DNA from: Pseudalkalibacillus sp051842935
GTDB taxonomy: Bacteria; Bacillota; Bacilli; Bacillales; Fictibacillaceae
Assembly (NCBI RefSeq): GCF_051842935.1
Contig: NZ_JBPXRR010000001.1
Location: forward strand, 744,001 to 808,000
Length of the DNA stretch: 64,000 bases
Reading direction: 5' to 3'
Within the stretch, counting starts at the first letter, position 1. Each line of letters opens with the position of its first letter. Made by a program: the position numbers and the translations under genes. A model generated the notes under the pieces. The model was given only the letters and a program-made list of their open reading frames with translations, was not told where the DNA came from and made no database searches. Below are positions 42,485 to 51,520 of this stretch, one piece after another.

Positions 42485-42549
42485 ATAAAAATAGTTCATT
42501 TCATCCAAATTACGAATACTTTGAAAAATGGAATCGGAGGTTGTGTTAT

Positions 42550-42555
42550 AATGGA
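42550..42555 (+). promoter_or_regulatory. Extended -10 promoter just before yjbC
   Basis: TGTTATAAT (extended -10) 32 bp ahead of the yjbC start codon; this places the transcript start downstream of the longer in-frame start at 42521. Confidence 0.55.
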
Positions 42556-42586
42556 AGAGAAGAATCAAAAAAGAAAGGATAGATCA

Positions 42587-43129
42587 ATGAACTGGTACGA
42601 GAAATTAAACGAGTACTTTCCTGTGGAAGAAATGAAGTCGAAGAAACACATGGAGCTATTGTTGAAGGAACAAGGGGACGTCTATCACAAAGACGAAGGT
42701 GAACATCATGTCCTCATGTATGCAGAATTCGAAGATTTTCTATTCATTGATTACATCTACGTTTCGGGAGCTGCCCGTGGACAAGGCATTGGTCACAAAC
42801 TGTTAGAAGAAATGAAGAATAAGGGTAAGCCGATCATCTTGGAAGTGGAACCCGTCGATTACGAAGATACTGATACGGAAAAAAGACAGCGCTTTTATAA
42901 GCGTGAAGGTTTCGTCCACGCCAAATCAATCGGTTACCGACGCCGTTCATTAGCAACGAATGAAATTAATGAAATGGAAATCCTATTCTGGGCTCCGAAA
43001 GATGAGTCTGAAGAAATGGTATATGAAAGCATGAAGAAAACGTATGAGAAGATCCACACGTATAAAGATGTGGAGATTTACGGTAAATCTTATCAGGATG
43101 TAGACGACGTTCTCACCTTTGAAGAGTAA
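42587..43129 (+). CDS. yjbC: GNAT family acetyltransferase YjbC
   Basis: 180 residues. GNAT motif A is YIYVSGAARGQGIGHKLLEE near residue 65, and motif B RQRFYKREGFVHAKS near 110. The C-terminal 60 residues are an added domain, as in B. subtilis YjbC, a stress-induced protein encoded next to spx. ATG at 42587 follows AAAGGAT and lies after the -10 box. The acceptor is unknown. Here two RND genes separate it from spx. Confidence 0.86.
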   Translation: MNWYEKLNEYFPVEEMKSKKHMELLLKEQGDVYHKDEGEHHVLMYAEFEDFLFIDYIYVSGAARGQGIGHKLLEEMKNKGKPIILEVEPVDYEDTDTEKRQRFYKREGFVHAKSIGYRRRSLATNEINEMEILFWAPKDESEEMVYESMKKTYEKIHTYKDVEIYGKSYQDVDDVLTFEE

Positions 43130-43151
43130 GCAAGGAAAGGGCGGTGATGGT

Positions 43152-43277
43152 ATGAAACGCCGTACTAAAAATAAGAAGAAACGCGAATGGTTGAAAGATC
43201 TTCTTAGAAACAGGCTACCAGGCTGGACTCCGAAACCGACAAAAGGACCAGCATCCCAATCGAAGCATACTGCCTAA
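43152..43277 (+). CDS. Basic microprotein, 41 aa
   Basis: MKRRTKNKKKREWLKDLLRN begins a 41-residue, strongly basic protein ending in a Pro/Lys/Ser tail. GGAAAGGGCGGTGATGGT precedes the ATG, 22 bp after yjbC, and a terminator follows, so it is probably the second gene of a yjbC operon. RNA or membrane binding could be guessed from the charge; nothing more can be said. Confidence 0.65.
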   Translation: MKRRTKNKKKREWLKDLLRNRLPGWTPKPTKGPASQSKHTA

Positions 43278-43307
43278 ACTCTATTCTGATTTACTGAAAA
43301 AACAGGG

Positions 43308-43352
43308 GGCTTAGTCATGAGTGAATGACCACTTATGACTAAGCCTCTTTTT
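43308..43352 (+). terminator. Terminator of the yjbC unit
   Basis: GGCTTAGTCAT and ATGACTAAGCC with AGTG/CACT inside, followed by TCTTTTTAC. Confidence 0.88.
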
Positions 43353-43366
43353 ACATATTTGACGAC

Positions 43367-43399
43367 AAAAAGAGGCGCATGACAGGCGCCTCTTCTTTC
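43367..43399 (-). terminator. Terminator of the RND efflux operon
   Basis: On the minus strand AAGAGGCGCC and GGCGCCTCTT-type arms pair over TGTCAT, followed by TTTTTG. Confidence 0.85.
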
Positions 43400-43401
43400 G
43401 T

Positions 43402-46400
43402 TTATTCATTTAATAGTGGTTCATCCTGGTTTTGTTGCTTTCTTCTTGCACGCTTTTCTTTTACACGGTCAAACAGCAAGTAGATGACTGGGATGAATAC
43501 TAAACTGATTAATGTTCCGAACAGGAGACCGAAGACAATGACGATCGCCATAGGCTGCTGGATCTCCGTCCCTTCACCGATACCCAGCATGAGAGGGATC
43601 AACCCTAGTATGGTTGTGAGTGCCGTCATCATGATCGGACGCAAGCGTGCTTTTCCCGCACGTACGATCGCAATTGATGTGGATAGACCTCTTTGCTTCA
43701 ACTGGTTGATATAGTCGACTAGCACGATGGCGTTGTTGACGACGATTCCTGTCAGTATCAGAATACCGACGAGTGAGCCTACGCCGAACGGTTGCCCCGT
43801 GACCACCAGTCCGAACAAAATGCCAATTGCCGTGAGTGGTATGGCAAACATGATGATGAATGGATAGAAGAACGATTCAAATTGGCCAGCCATGACCATA
43901 TAGATCAGGACGATAGCGAGTGCCAATGCACCGCTCAGCTTGAAGAATGCATCATTCATCTGTTGATTCTGTCCTCCGAAAGATATCTCATAACTAGGAG
44001 GAAGGGATACATTTTCACGTAATTGTTCTTTCACATCTTTCACGACATTTCCAAGGTCACGATCCAGAATGGATGCAGAAACTCGGATTTCCCGAAGCCG
44101 ATCGGTTCGATTGATTTGGCTAGGACCTTTACCGGGTTTGATGTCCGCAATTGCTCCCAATTCCACGAGTTCTCCAGTCGGGGATTCGATTTGGAGCTCC
44201 TCAAGGTCTTCAACCGTTTCCAGCTTAGACGGGTCGACTCTTACTCGGACGTCCACTTGATCTCCATTCCGGTTGAAGGCAGTCGCCACTTTACCGTTTG
44301 TCGCATTCTGTATCGCAAGGGATACCTGTGCGCTAGTCAATCCGAAGCTCGAAGCTTTGTTCCGGTTCACTTCAATCTCTACCAACGGATTTCCGGTTTC
44401 ATAATTGGACTCGATTTCTCGGATGCCATCGACCTTTGCCATTTCCTCTTTTACACGATCGGAAATGACTTCAAGGGTACGCAAATCAGGTCCGCTGATT
44501 TCGAGTGAGACTGGAGACTCTGAAAAGCCGCTGTCACTCGCCTGGACCGACACTTCCGCTTCGTTGATGAAATCAAGATCATTCCTGATTTTCTCAGCGA
44601 CTTGCACATCGGATCTTTCCCGGTCCGCAATCGGTTTTAAAAGAATGCTGTACATCGCTTTGTTGTTGTTCGTACCAGCTTGGACGGAAAAGTCATTCGA
44701 TCCTCCGATGGTAACGTAATACAAGTCGATTTCCTCGATCGCTTTCAGCTTGTTGTTAATTTTTTCAGTCGTATTGTATGTGGTTTCAGAGGAACTACCA
44801 GGAGGGAGTTCCACGTTTATATTCACAAAGCTTTGATCTTGTGCCGGTAAGAACTCCGTCCCGATGAATGGGATGGCGGATAGTGAAATCAACAGTAAGA
44901 CGACTGTACCGATGATGACTCTTTTTGGATAACGCAAAGCTTTTCTGAGCATATACACATATCGTCTTTGGAAATTCAAGAACCGCTCTTTGCTGATCAT
45001 GGTCCTTTGCTTTCTTGTCATCATGTTGGATGAGAGCAATGGCACGATGATCAATGCTGTGATTAAAGAGGCTGCCAGCGCATATGTCACGCTTAATGCG
45101 AGTGGTTTGAACAATTGGGCTGCCAGACCATCAACGAATACAATTGGTAAAAAGACGACCACAGTGGTCAAGGTGGATGCAATGACTGCGCCACCGACTT
45201 CTGTCGTTCCTTTGATGGCTGCTTCTTTCAGTGGCACTCCTTTTTCCCGTAATCGATAAATGCTCTCCAGTATGACAATCGAGTTATCGACGATCATTCC
45301 GACACCGAGGGCTAATCCACCAAGTGTCAGGATGTTCAAGGTTTGTCCTGAAAAGTACATGAAGATGAACGCGGTCATCACGGAGATCGGAATGGAGAAT
45401 CCGATAATCAGTGTGCTGCGGATGTTCCTTAAGAATAAGAACAGAATTCCTGCAGCGAGCACACTTCCGATCAGCATGTTATAGATGACGGCTCTGATCG
45501 ATTGCTTGATGAATTTCGCTTGGTTGAAAATCGTCTCGACTTCAACATCTTCTGATAACTTGAGATTGTCGAGCTTGTCTTCGATCTTATTCGCAACCGT
45601 AACTGTGTTTTCACCGGATTGTTTCAGGATTGAGATTCCGATACTCGGCTTGCCGTTCAAGTAACTGATCTGATCGGCAGACGCGGTCGTTTCGGTCACA
45701 TCCACGAGCTGTTCCAACTGGATGACGCCGCTCTTTGTCGGGATCGGGAGCTGTTTCAATTCTGTGATCGAATCAAATTCCCCGTAGACGCGGACTGGAT
45801 ATTCCAATCCTTCATCTTTAATTTTTCCGCTTGGTAAAGTTACATTTTCTCCTGCTAAAATTTGGCGGAGCTGGTCGATTGTCAAACCATACTCTTTGAG
45901 GACCGCTGGGTCGACTGAAAGATTGACGACTTTCTCTGTGCCCCCTTCAATGGTGACAGCAGCAACACCATCTACAGAATCGAGCACCGGTTTGATTTCA
46001 TTCTCGACGAGTTTTTTAGCGGAAACGAGATCTCCCTCTGGTGCCTGGATGCCTAGACGGACAATAGGGAGATCATTCGGATTGAACCGGAGCACCCTCG
46101 GTTGAGGTGCATCTCCAGGGAGTTGCTCACGTACTGCGTCCAATTGTTCACGCATTTTGAGCGCGGCAAAGTCCATATCGGTCCCCCAGGTGTAGGAGAC
46201 GATGATCAATGCTCCGCCTGTACGAGAGACAGAAGAAACACTCTCCACATTCGGAATGGTTCCCATGATATTTTCAATCGGTGTGGCAAGCAGTTTCTCG
46301 ACTTCCTCTGGGCTTGCCCCTTCATAGGTTACGGTTACAGCAGCAACAGGGAAGGTCAGGTCAGGGAATAGATCGACCGGTGTATTCCGGACACTGACGG

Positions 46401-46476
46401 CACCGATGATCAGCATGAAAAGGATGACCATTCCCATTGCTATAGGTCTAAATACGGAAAGTTTCGTTATTTTCAT
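43402..46476 (-). CDS. RND family efflux transporter permease (AcrB/SwrC type)
   Basis: 1024 residues, full RND length with twelve membrane segments and two large outer loops. MKITKLSVFRPIAMGMVILF is the usual start. GGLALGVGMIVDNSIVILES in helix 4 and GILILTGIVVNNAIVLVDYI in helix 10 carry family residues. It exports amphiphiles or drugs with proton import; B. subtilis SwrC (surfactin resistance) is the nearest known type. The ATG at 46476 is preferred, GTG at 46485 being possible. It follows the adaptor gene with almost no gap. Confidence 0.93.
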   Translation of the reverse strand: MKITKLSVFRPIAMGMVILFMLIIGAVSVRNTPVDLFPDLTFPVAAVTVTYEGASPEEVEKLLATPIENIMGTIPNVESVSSVSRTGGALIIVSYTWGTDMDFAALKMREQLDAVREQLPGDAPQPRVLRFNPNDLPIVRLGIQAPEGDLVSAKKLVENEIKPVLDSVDGVAAVTIEGGTEKVVNLSVDPAVLKEYGLTIDQLRQILAGENVTLPSGKIKDEGLEYPVRVYGEFDSITELKQLPIPTKSGVIQLEQLVDVTETTASADQISYLNGKPSIGISILKQSGENTVTVANKIEDKLDNLKLSEDVEVETIFNQAKFIKQSIRAVIYNMLIGSVLAAGILFLFLRNIRSTLIIGFSIPISVMTAFIFMYFSGQTLNILTLGGLALGVGMIVDNSIVILESIYRLREKGVPLKEAAIKGTTEVGGAVIASTLTTVVVFLPIVFVDGLAAQLFKPLALSVTYALAASLITALIIVPLLSSNMMTRKQRTMISKERFLNFQRRYVYMLRKALRYPKRVIIGTVVLLLISLSAIPFIGTEFLPAQDQSFVNINVELPPGSSSETTYNTTEKINNKLKAIEEIDLYYVTIGGSNDFSVQAGTNNNKAMYSILLKPIADRERSDVQVAEKIRNDLDFINEAEVSVQASDSGFSESPVSLEISGPDLRTLEVISDRVKEEMAKVDGIREIESNYETGNPLVEIEVNRNKASSFGLTSAQVSLAIQNATNGKVATAFNRNGDQVDVRVRVDPSKLETVEDLEELQIESPTGELVELGAIADIKPGKGPSQINRTDRLREIRVSASILDRDLGNVVKDVKEQLRENVSLPPSYEISFGGQNQQMNDAFFKLSGALALAIVLIYMVMAGQFESFFYPFIIMFAIPLTAIGILFGLVVTGQPFGVGSLVGILILTGIVVNNAIVLVDYINQLKQRGLSTSIAIVRAGKARLRPIMMTALTTILGLIPLMLGIGEGTEIQQPMAIVIVFGLLFGTLISLVFIPVIYLLFDRVKEKRARRKQQNQDEPLLNE

Positions 46477-46485
46477 GGAATCCAC

Positions 46486-47664
46486 TCACTTTTTGAAGCT
46501 GATTTTCGAACGATTTGTTAATTGATATTTCCCATCTGTCACGACGAGATCACCCTTTTCGAGACCACTTGTTATGTAGCTGGTCCGATTTCCTTGAGCT
46601 TCAATCGTGATCTCTTGTTTGATCGCCCGGTCTTTTTGGACAAGAAAGACGTAAGGCTGTTCATCTTCAAAAAGAAGAGCCTTATTGGATACAGTCAATG
46701 CCCCTTCGACCGATTGGGTTTTGATTTGTGCAGTGGCGAGCGCATCAGACGGAATGGGCTTATCAATTTGATCGAGTAAGACAGTCATCGAGTACGTATT
46801 CGTTTCTGGGTTCGGTTCATCACTTAACGTCTGGATTGGCAAATCGAAAGTGTCATCGATGTCATCTATTGAAATCGTCACGATCATATCTTTTGATACG
46901 TTCTCTTTTTGAAACTCGTTCACTTGGAAAATCGCTTTCAGCTCATTTTTACTGGAGACGATTGCAAGTGGGGAACCAGGCAACGCCGGTGCTCCTTCTT
47001 TAGCATTGATCTGCTCAATCGTTCCATCGATAGGTGCAGTGATCTTCGTTGCATTCAAGGCTTGTTCCGCTTGCCGGACACCTTGCCGCGCCTGCTCTAA
47101 TTGAGCATTGATGAGAGGAAGCGCATTCGATGTAATCGCTGAGCCTGTCCCAGTCAACTGTTTCAATTGATTCAACGTTTCAGTGACGGTGCCAACCGCT
47201 TCTTCACCCTGGGACTCTTCTGGTAATTCGATGTCTTCTAACTGGGTGATTGCGTCGTTAATGGCCGAATTGATCTGCGATTGCGTCGAACGTTGCTGCT
47301 GGATCGCTGCATTGACCTGGTTTCTTGTATTCTCTAAAGTCGTAACAGCAGAACGAGCCTGCGCCAATTGTTGCCGGATATCAGAATCATCCAATTGGAA
47401 AAGGAGGTCACCAGCCTGGACGGCGTCACCATCTTCAACGTTCACCTTTGTGATTGGTGAAGGGACAGACGAAATGATCGGCACCTGTTCGGAAGGAACT
47501 GTTTTACCGACCAATTCAGCTGTTTTTGTAAAAGTTTCTTGTTTCACTTCAGATGTCTCGACTGGGATCGCATTGTTGGATGTATTTTCACTTGTGATTT
47601 TATCTTCCGAACATGCAGCTAGCAGGAGTGTCATGGTCAGAAGTAGAAATACTTTAATATTCAA
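46486..47664 (-). CDS. RND efflux membrane-fusion adaptor lipoprotein
   Basis: 392 residues. The signal MNIKVFLLLTMTLLLAACSE has the lipobox LAAC, so the protein is anchored outside the membrane. A biotinyl-lipoyl-like half (VNVEDGDAVQAGDLLFQLDD), a coiled coil of about 100 Gln/Asn-rich residues, a second lipoyl half (ATKITAPIDGTIEQINAKEG) and beta-barrel domains follow. It partners the RND pump. TTG at 47664 follows GGAGTTGAGCACGC. No TolC exists in Gram-positives. Confidence 0.9.
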   Translation of the reverse strand: MNIKVFLLLTMTLLLAACSEDKITSENTSNNAIPVETSEVKQETFTKTAELVGKTVPSEQVPIISSVPSPITKVNVEDGDAVQAGDLLFQLDDSDIRQQLAQARSAVTTLENTRNQVNAAIQQQRSTQSQINSAINDAITQLEDIELPEESQGEEAVGTVTETLNQLKQLTGTGSAITSNALPLINAQLEQARQGVRQAEQALNATKITAPIDGTIEQINAKEGAPALPGSPLAIVSSKNELKAIFQVNEFQKENVSKDMIVTISIDDIDDTFDLPIQTLSDEPNPETNTYSMTVLLDQIDKPIPSDALATAQIKTQSVEGALTVSNKALLFEDEQPYVFLVQKDRAIKQEITIEAQGNRTSYITSGLEKGDLVVTDGKYQLTNRSKISFKK

Positions 47665-47867
47665 GCGTGCTCAACTCCATTATCATTTAAGAGAAATTAG
47701 ATGAAAAAAGTTCTAAGGCTTATTATACGTGAAAGGAACATGAAACTCTCATAGAACGGTTTCATCTCACTAAATTGTCAAAGTTTTTTTCACAAATCCG
47801 ACGTTTAAAATGTTATAACAAGGGTAATTCAATCTATGTACTTAAATTTTTGTAATTCCTATGGTTT

Positions 47868-47882
47868 TGATAAGAATTATCA
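47868..47882. promoter_or_regulatory. Fur-family box upstream of spx
   Basis: TGATAAGAATTATCA matches the Bacillus Fur 7-1-7 box TGATAATNATTATCA at all but one position; it matches the PerR box less well (three differences). It lies 115-129 bp before spx and just ahead of its -10. Confidence 0.55.
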
Positions 47883-47913
47883 ATAGACCCTATCATTCAC
47901 ATAGAAGATGTAG

Positions 47914-47919
47914 TATAAT
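47914..47919 (+). promoter_or_regulatory. -10 box of an spx promoter
   Basis: TATAAT, 77 bp before the spx start, with a poor -35. The 332-bp gap 47665-47996 holds this, the Fur-like box and, on the other strand, a TATAAT-type -10 for the RND operon (within 47728-47734); no gene is seen there. Confidence 0.5.
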
Positions 47920-47996
47920 ATGAATTGTGATTAAATAATTTTTCTAAAGTAAGATTCTTTTTAATTGATATAAATCATGGAAGGAGACGATTCCTT

Positions 47997-48392
47997 ATGG
48001 TTACACTATATACTTCCCCAAGCTGTACTTCTTGCAGAAAGGCGAGAGCTTGGCTAGAAGAGCACGAAATACCTTTCCAAGAGCGTAATATCTTCTCAGA
48101 GCCACTGTCAATCAATGAGCTGAAAGAAATCCTTCGTATGACAGAAGAAGGTACGGATGAAATCGTTTCTAAGCGCTCAAAGACATTCCAAGAACTGAAC
48201 GTGAATCTTGAAACGATGCCGTTGCAAGATCTATTCGAACTGATGAGCGAGAACCCAGGACTTCTTCGCCGTCCGATCATGATCGACGAAAAACGTCTAC
48301 AAGTCGGATATAACGAAGACGAAATCCGCCGCTTCTTACCACGTAAAGTTCGTACGTTCCAATTGCAAGAAGCACAAAAAATGGTCAACTAA
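47997..48392 (+). CDS. spx: Transcriptional regulator Spx
   Basis: 131 residues, exactly Spx. The redox switch CxxC is in TSPSCTSCRKAR at residues 10-13. REMARKABLE motifs of the family are SKRSKTFQELN and the RPIMIDEKRLQVGYNEDEIRRF segment that carries Arg92 for RNA polymerase alpha contact. Spx changes transcription in disulfide stress and is degraded by ClpXP with YjbH, encoded 9 kb downstream. GGAAGGAGACGATTCCTT precedes the ATG. Confidence 0.97.
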   Translation: MVTLYTSPSCTSCRKARAWLEEHEIPFQERNIFSEPLSINELKEILRMTEEGTDEIVSKRSKTFQELNVNLETMPLQDLFELMSENPGLLRRPIMIDEKRLQVGYNEDEIRRFLPRKVRTFQLQEAQKMVN

Positions 48393-48396
48393 TGAT

Positions 48397-48442
48397 AAAA
48401 AGACTGCTGCTAAACCGAAGGTGAGGCAACAGTCTTTTTTTG
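48397..48442 (+). terminator. Terminator of spx
   Basis: AAAGACTG and CAGTCTTT close a stem with TGCTG/CAACA-like inner pairing, followed by TTTTTT. Confidence 0.82.
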
Positions 48443-48495
48443 TTTTTGGGGACGGGGAGCGAAGCGGCACGTGGGCTGGGCACTTTTTACTAATT

Positions 48496-48621
48496 TCTAA
48501 AACACAGTCAAAAATTTCTAAAACCCGCCTCGTTTTTTCTAAGATACCTGCTCAAATTTCTAAAACTGACCCCAATTTTTACAAAACATCCCCTATTTTT
48601 TCTAAAACCAGATCCTCACCA
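48496..48621. repeat. Six tandem 21-bp degenerate repeats (TCTAAAAC motif)
   Basis: TCTAAAAC-like octamers begin at 48496, 48517, 48538, 48559, 48580 and 48601, an exact 21-bp period. The bases between are T-rich before and pyrimidine-rich after each octamer. It fills the 319-bp gap between spx and the NERD gene. One frame reads as heptads with SKT, but it has no ribosome binding site. Confidence 0.75.
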
Positions 48622-48711
48622 AACAATAATAAAGAAAAAATAGCACCGAATAGAGGTATTTTGCTTCACTAAAGAGAAAGAAACATCTATCTTATGAAAA
48701 GGTGTGATTTT

Positions 48712-49710
48712 TTGAAGCAAAAAATCCAATTTAAATCCTACACCAGAGAAAAACTTGAAGCATTATTAAGAAGAATTGAGCTGAATCATCCAGCTCGTAT
48801 GGAAATTGAAAGCTACTTAAGGTCAATCAAATCAGGGGATTGGGGTGAAAGGTCGCTCGATTATTACACTAGCTTTTTGAACATGAAGGACTATGTGATC
48901 TGTCAGGGTCTCAGGTTATTGAGTAGTAACAATTATCACTTCCAGATTGATACGTTATTGCTCCACTCAAACTTCATACTCATCTTAGAAGTGAAAAACA
49001 TGGCGGGCACACTTAAATTCGACACGAGGTATAATCAACTGATCCAAGAAGTCGGTGATCGGGAAGAGGTGTATAAAGACCCGATACAACAGGTGAATCA
49101 TCAGCATTATCAATTCTCAAGATGGTTGGAAGATTTCAGATTCCCTGCGAACATTCCTATCCATTCATACGTGATTGTGGCCAATGATCGAGCAAAAATT
49201 GTTCCAAAAAATAATGAGGAAATCCTCTCCCACAAAGTGTTAAGAACGACAAAATTGCTTGACTGTATCCATAAACATCAATCTACTCATAAAAAAGAGA
49301 TCCTCTCAACCAAGCAACTGAAAAAAATCACGAAACTCTTCATTAAACACCATAAACCTGCAAATCCCGACTTATTGAAAAAATATAATATCAGAAAGCA
49401 AGATTTGCTAACTGGTGTCCACTGTCCTCAATGTACTTCTCTTCCAATGAAAAGAGTGCACGGAAAATGGGTATGCACCGATTGTAATTCTTCCTCTAAA
49501 TCAGCTCACCTTAATGCTCTTCAAGATTACTTCCTGCTCATCAATCCCACAATCACCAATCAACAAGTCAGAGATTTCCTACACATCAATAATGTTGCTG
49601 GTGCGAATTACGTACTGCAGCAGTTGCACCTCCCACACCAAGGCACCACCTCCAACCGCGCTTACCTACTCGAATCCCTCGATCTAGGTCAACCAACGAA
49701 ACGCACTTAA
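48712..49710 (+). CDS. NERD domain protein with C-terminal zinc finger
   Basis: 332 residues. The NERD (nuclease-related) domain lies at residues 40-150: SGDWGERSLDYY, then FQIDTLLLHSNFILILEVKN with the Asp and Glu-x-Lys of a nuclease core. A zinc ribbon CPQC...CTDC lies near residue 240, followed by a small helical domain. NERD proteins are thought to act on DNA. TTG at 48712 is chosen because AAAAGGTGTGA lies just before; the upstream ATG at 48694 has no binding site. It has no homologue at this place in B. subtilis. Confidence 0.82.
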   Translation: MKQKIQFKSYTREKLEALLRRIELNHPARMEIESYLRSIKSGDWGERSLDYYTSFLNMKDYVICQGLRLLSSNNYHFQIDTLLLHSNFILILEVKNMAGTLKFDTRYNQLIQEVGDREEVYKDPIQQVNHQHYQFSRWLEDFRFPANIPIHSYVIVANDRAKIVPKNNEEILSHKVLRTTKLLDCIHKHQSTHKKEILSTKQLKKITKLFIKHHKPANPDLLKKYNIRKQDLLTGVHCPQCTSLPMKRVHGKWVCTDCNSSSKSAHLNALQDYFLLINPTITNQQVRDFLHINNVAGANYVLQQLHLPHQGTTSNRAYLLESLDLGQPTKRT

Positions 49711-49769
49711 CTCCACAAAAAAAGCCTACCCGATAAAAAATCAGATAAGCTTCTTGTCAATCTGCCATT

Positions 49770-50441
49770 TTAGTTCGTGCTTTCGCTCGTTTTGACTCGG
49801 CCGGATAGCCAACCGAAGAACAGGACTCCTCCAATGATGACCAGATAAATGAGCAGTTCAATCATTTGATTGTGTCCGATCCATGTCTGGACGATCGGTT
49901 CTTCCAAAATCATTTTAGATGCGGTATAAGCTAAGATTCCAGCTCCAATATAGACGATTGCCGGGAATCGCTCCATGAAGTGGAGGATCAGCTTACTTCC
50001 CCAGATGATGATTGGAACGGATACGAGCAACCCGATGATGACGAGTAGGATGTTGCCGTGAGCAGCACCCGCGATCGCTAGGACGTTATCCAGTCCCATG
50101 ACGATGTCTGCAACGACGATGGTCTTGATGGCTGCTGCGAGTGTCGTGCCACTCTTAATATTGGCCTCTCCATTATCTTCGGCGAGCAGATTGTAAGAGA
50201 TGTAAACGAGCAGAATTCCACCGATCAACAACAGGTAAGGTACTTTTAGCAAATAGACGGCGATGACCGTTAAAATAACCCGCACGACGATGGCGAGTCC
50301 AGTACCGAAGAATATCGCTTTGTTTCGTTGATGCTCTGGGAGATTTCGACTTGCAAGTGCGATGACGACGGCGTTGTCTCCTCCCAACACGATGTCGATC
50401 GCAATGATGGTAAGCAATGCTATAAGAAATTCTGATTCCAA
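49770..50441 (-). CDS. yjbE: TerC family membrane protein YjbE
   Basis: 223 residues with seven membrane segments. IVLGGDNAVVIALASRNLP near residue 18 and DIVMGLDNVLAIAGAAHGN near residue 110 hold the paired acidic residues of TerC proteins, linked to manganese export. The TTG start at 50441 follows AAAGGGG. It lies between spx and mecA as in B. subtilis, though in reverse. Confidence 0.9.
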   Translation of the reverse strand: MESEFLIALLTIIAIDIVLGGDNAVVIALASRNLPEHQRNKAIFFGTGLAIVVRVILTVIAVYLLKVPYLLLIGGILLVYISYNLLAEDNGEANIKSGTTLAAAIKTIVVADIVMGLDNVLAIAGAAHGNILLVIIGLLVSVPIIIWGSKLILHFMERFPAIVYIGAGILAYTASKMILEEPIVQTWIGHNQMIELLIYLVIIGGVLFFGWLSGRVKTSESTN

Positions 50442-50532
50442 GTGGGAAACCCCTTTCTATATGTAACACTTGACGTAGAAATCATATGCACGTACAATCA
50501 CAAAAAGTATGTACAAACTGCAGAACGTTGAA

Positions 50533-50561
50533 AGTATAAAATAGTTTTCACGAACCGTCAA
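50533..50561 (-). promoter_or_regulatory. SigA promoter of yjbE
   Basis: TTGACG, 17 bases, TATACT on the minus strand, about 90 bp before the start. The remaining gap to mecA (50562-50802) shows only a TATACT -10-like box at about 50716. Confidence 0.7.
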
Positions 50562-50802
50562 GCACCAGTGGTATCGGTAAATGGCCTATTTCTGCGGAAA
50601 AACAAAAAATGGTCATGCATTTTTATTTCATTCCTTACTTATTTATCATAGAATAGAAGTACAAGAAACTCCAACTTTTTGATAATTGATTTAGCTACAC
50701 CCAATTCGGGAATACCTATACTAAGTGAAGAAGTATTTTTCAAAATACAGGGGTTCAACATCTCTTCCAGGTGGCAATCTGGATCGAAGGGAGAGAAACA
50801 CC

Positions 50803-51483
50803 ATGGAAATAGAACGTGTCAATGAGTATACGATCAAATTTTTTATAACGTATCATGATATAGAAACAAGAGGCTTTGATAAAGAAGAGATTTGGCAGAA
50901 TCGAGAGCGAGGAGAAGAGTTATTCTGGGAGATGATGGATGAAGCCCATCAACAGGAACAGTTTTCTTTAGAAGGTCCGTTGTGGATCCAAGTCCAAGCT
51001 TTGGATAAAGGACTGGAAATTCTTGTGACAAGAGCTTCACTATCTCAAGACGGCTCGAAGTTGGAGCTGCCGATTTCAGACGACAAGCAAGTAGACGTAC
51101 CAGTAGATGAGAATATTGAAAAAATGCTCGACAATCACTTCAGTACGGATGAAGATCAGGAAGAAGGATCTGTTGAAACAGATGATGAAGATTACTTGTC
51201 CTTCATGCTTCGATTCCCGGATATTGAAGATGTGATTTCCTTAAGTCACAATGTGAGCACAGATTCATTTATGGATAGCCTTTATCATTATGAAGGGAAA
51301 TACTATCTGTATGTAACCTTCGATGATACGTTCAGTGAAGCTGAGCAAGATGACGTTCTCAGTCAAATGCTTGAGTATGGTGATGAAACTGAATTGACTG
51401 TACATCGTATTGAAGAATACGGTAAAGTGATCATATTAGAAAATGCGCTCGATCAAATGAGCGGATACTTCCCTGAGAAGTAA
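50803..51483 (+). CDS. mecA: Adaptor protein MecA
   Basis: 226 residues. The N-terminal domain (MEIERVNEYTIKFFITYHDI) binds ComK and other targets, an acidic linker lies at residues 105-135, and the C-terminal domain that binds ClpC holds LSFMLRFPDIEDVISLSHNV and ILENALDQM. MecA delivers ComK to ClpCP and so holds back competence. ATG at 50803 follows GAAGGGAGAG. Confidence 0.96.
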   Translation: MEIERVNEYTIKFFITYHDIETRGFDKEEIWQNRERGEELFWEMMDEAHQQEQFSLEGPLWIQVQALDKGLEILVTRASLSQDGSKLELPISDDKQVDVPVDENIEKMLDNHFSTDEDQEEGSVETDDEDYLSFMLRFPDIEDVISLSHNVSTDSFMDSLYHYEGKYYLYVTFDDTFSEAEQDDVLSQMLEYGDETELTVHRIEEYGKVIILENALDQMSGYFPEK

Positions 51484-51486
51484 AGG

Positions 51487-51520
51487 GACGCCGATTTTCT
51501 CCTTGAATTTCGGCGTTTTT
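51487..51520 (+). terminator. Terminator of mecA
   Basis: ACGCCGA and TCGGCGT stem over about 17 bases, followed by TTTTC. Confidence 0.75.

Noticed and set aside
44023..44508. 161-codon frame opposite the RND permease
   Set aside because: Shadow of a long GC-balanced gene in the other strand; no start signals.
48421..48672. Open frame with SKT heptad repeats
   Set aside because: It starts inside the spx terminator, has no ribosome binding site, and the repeat spacing explains the heptads.
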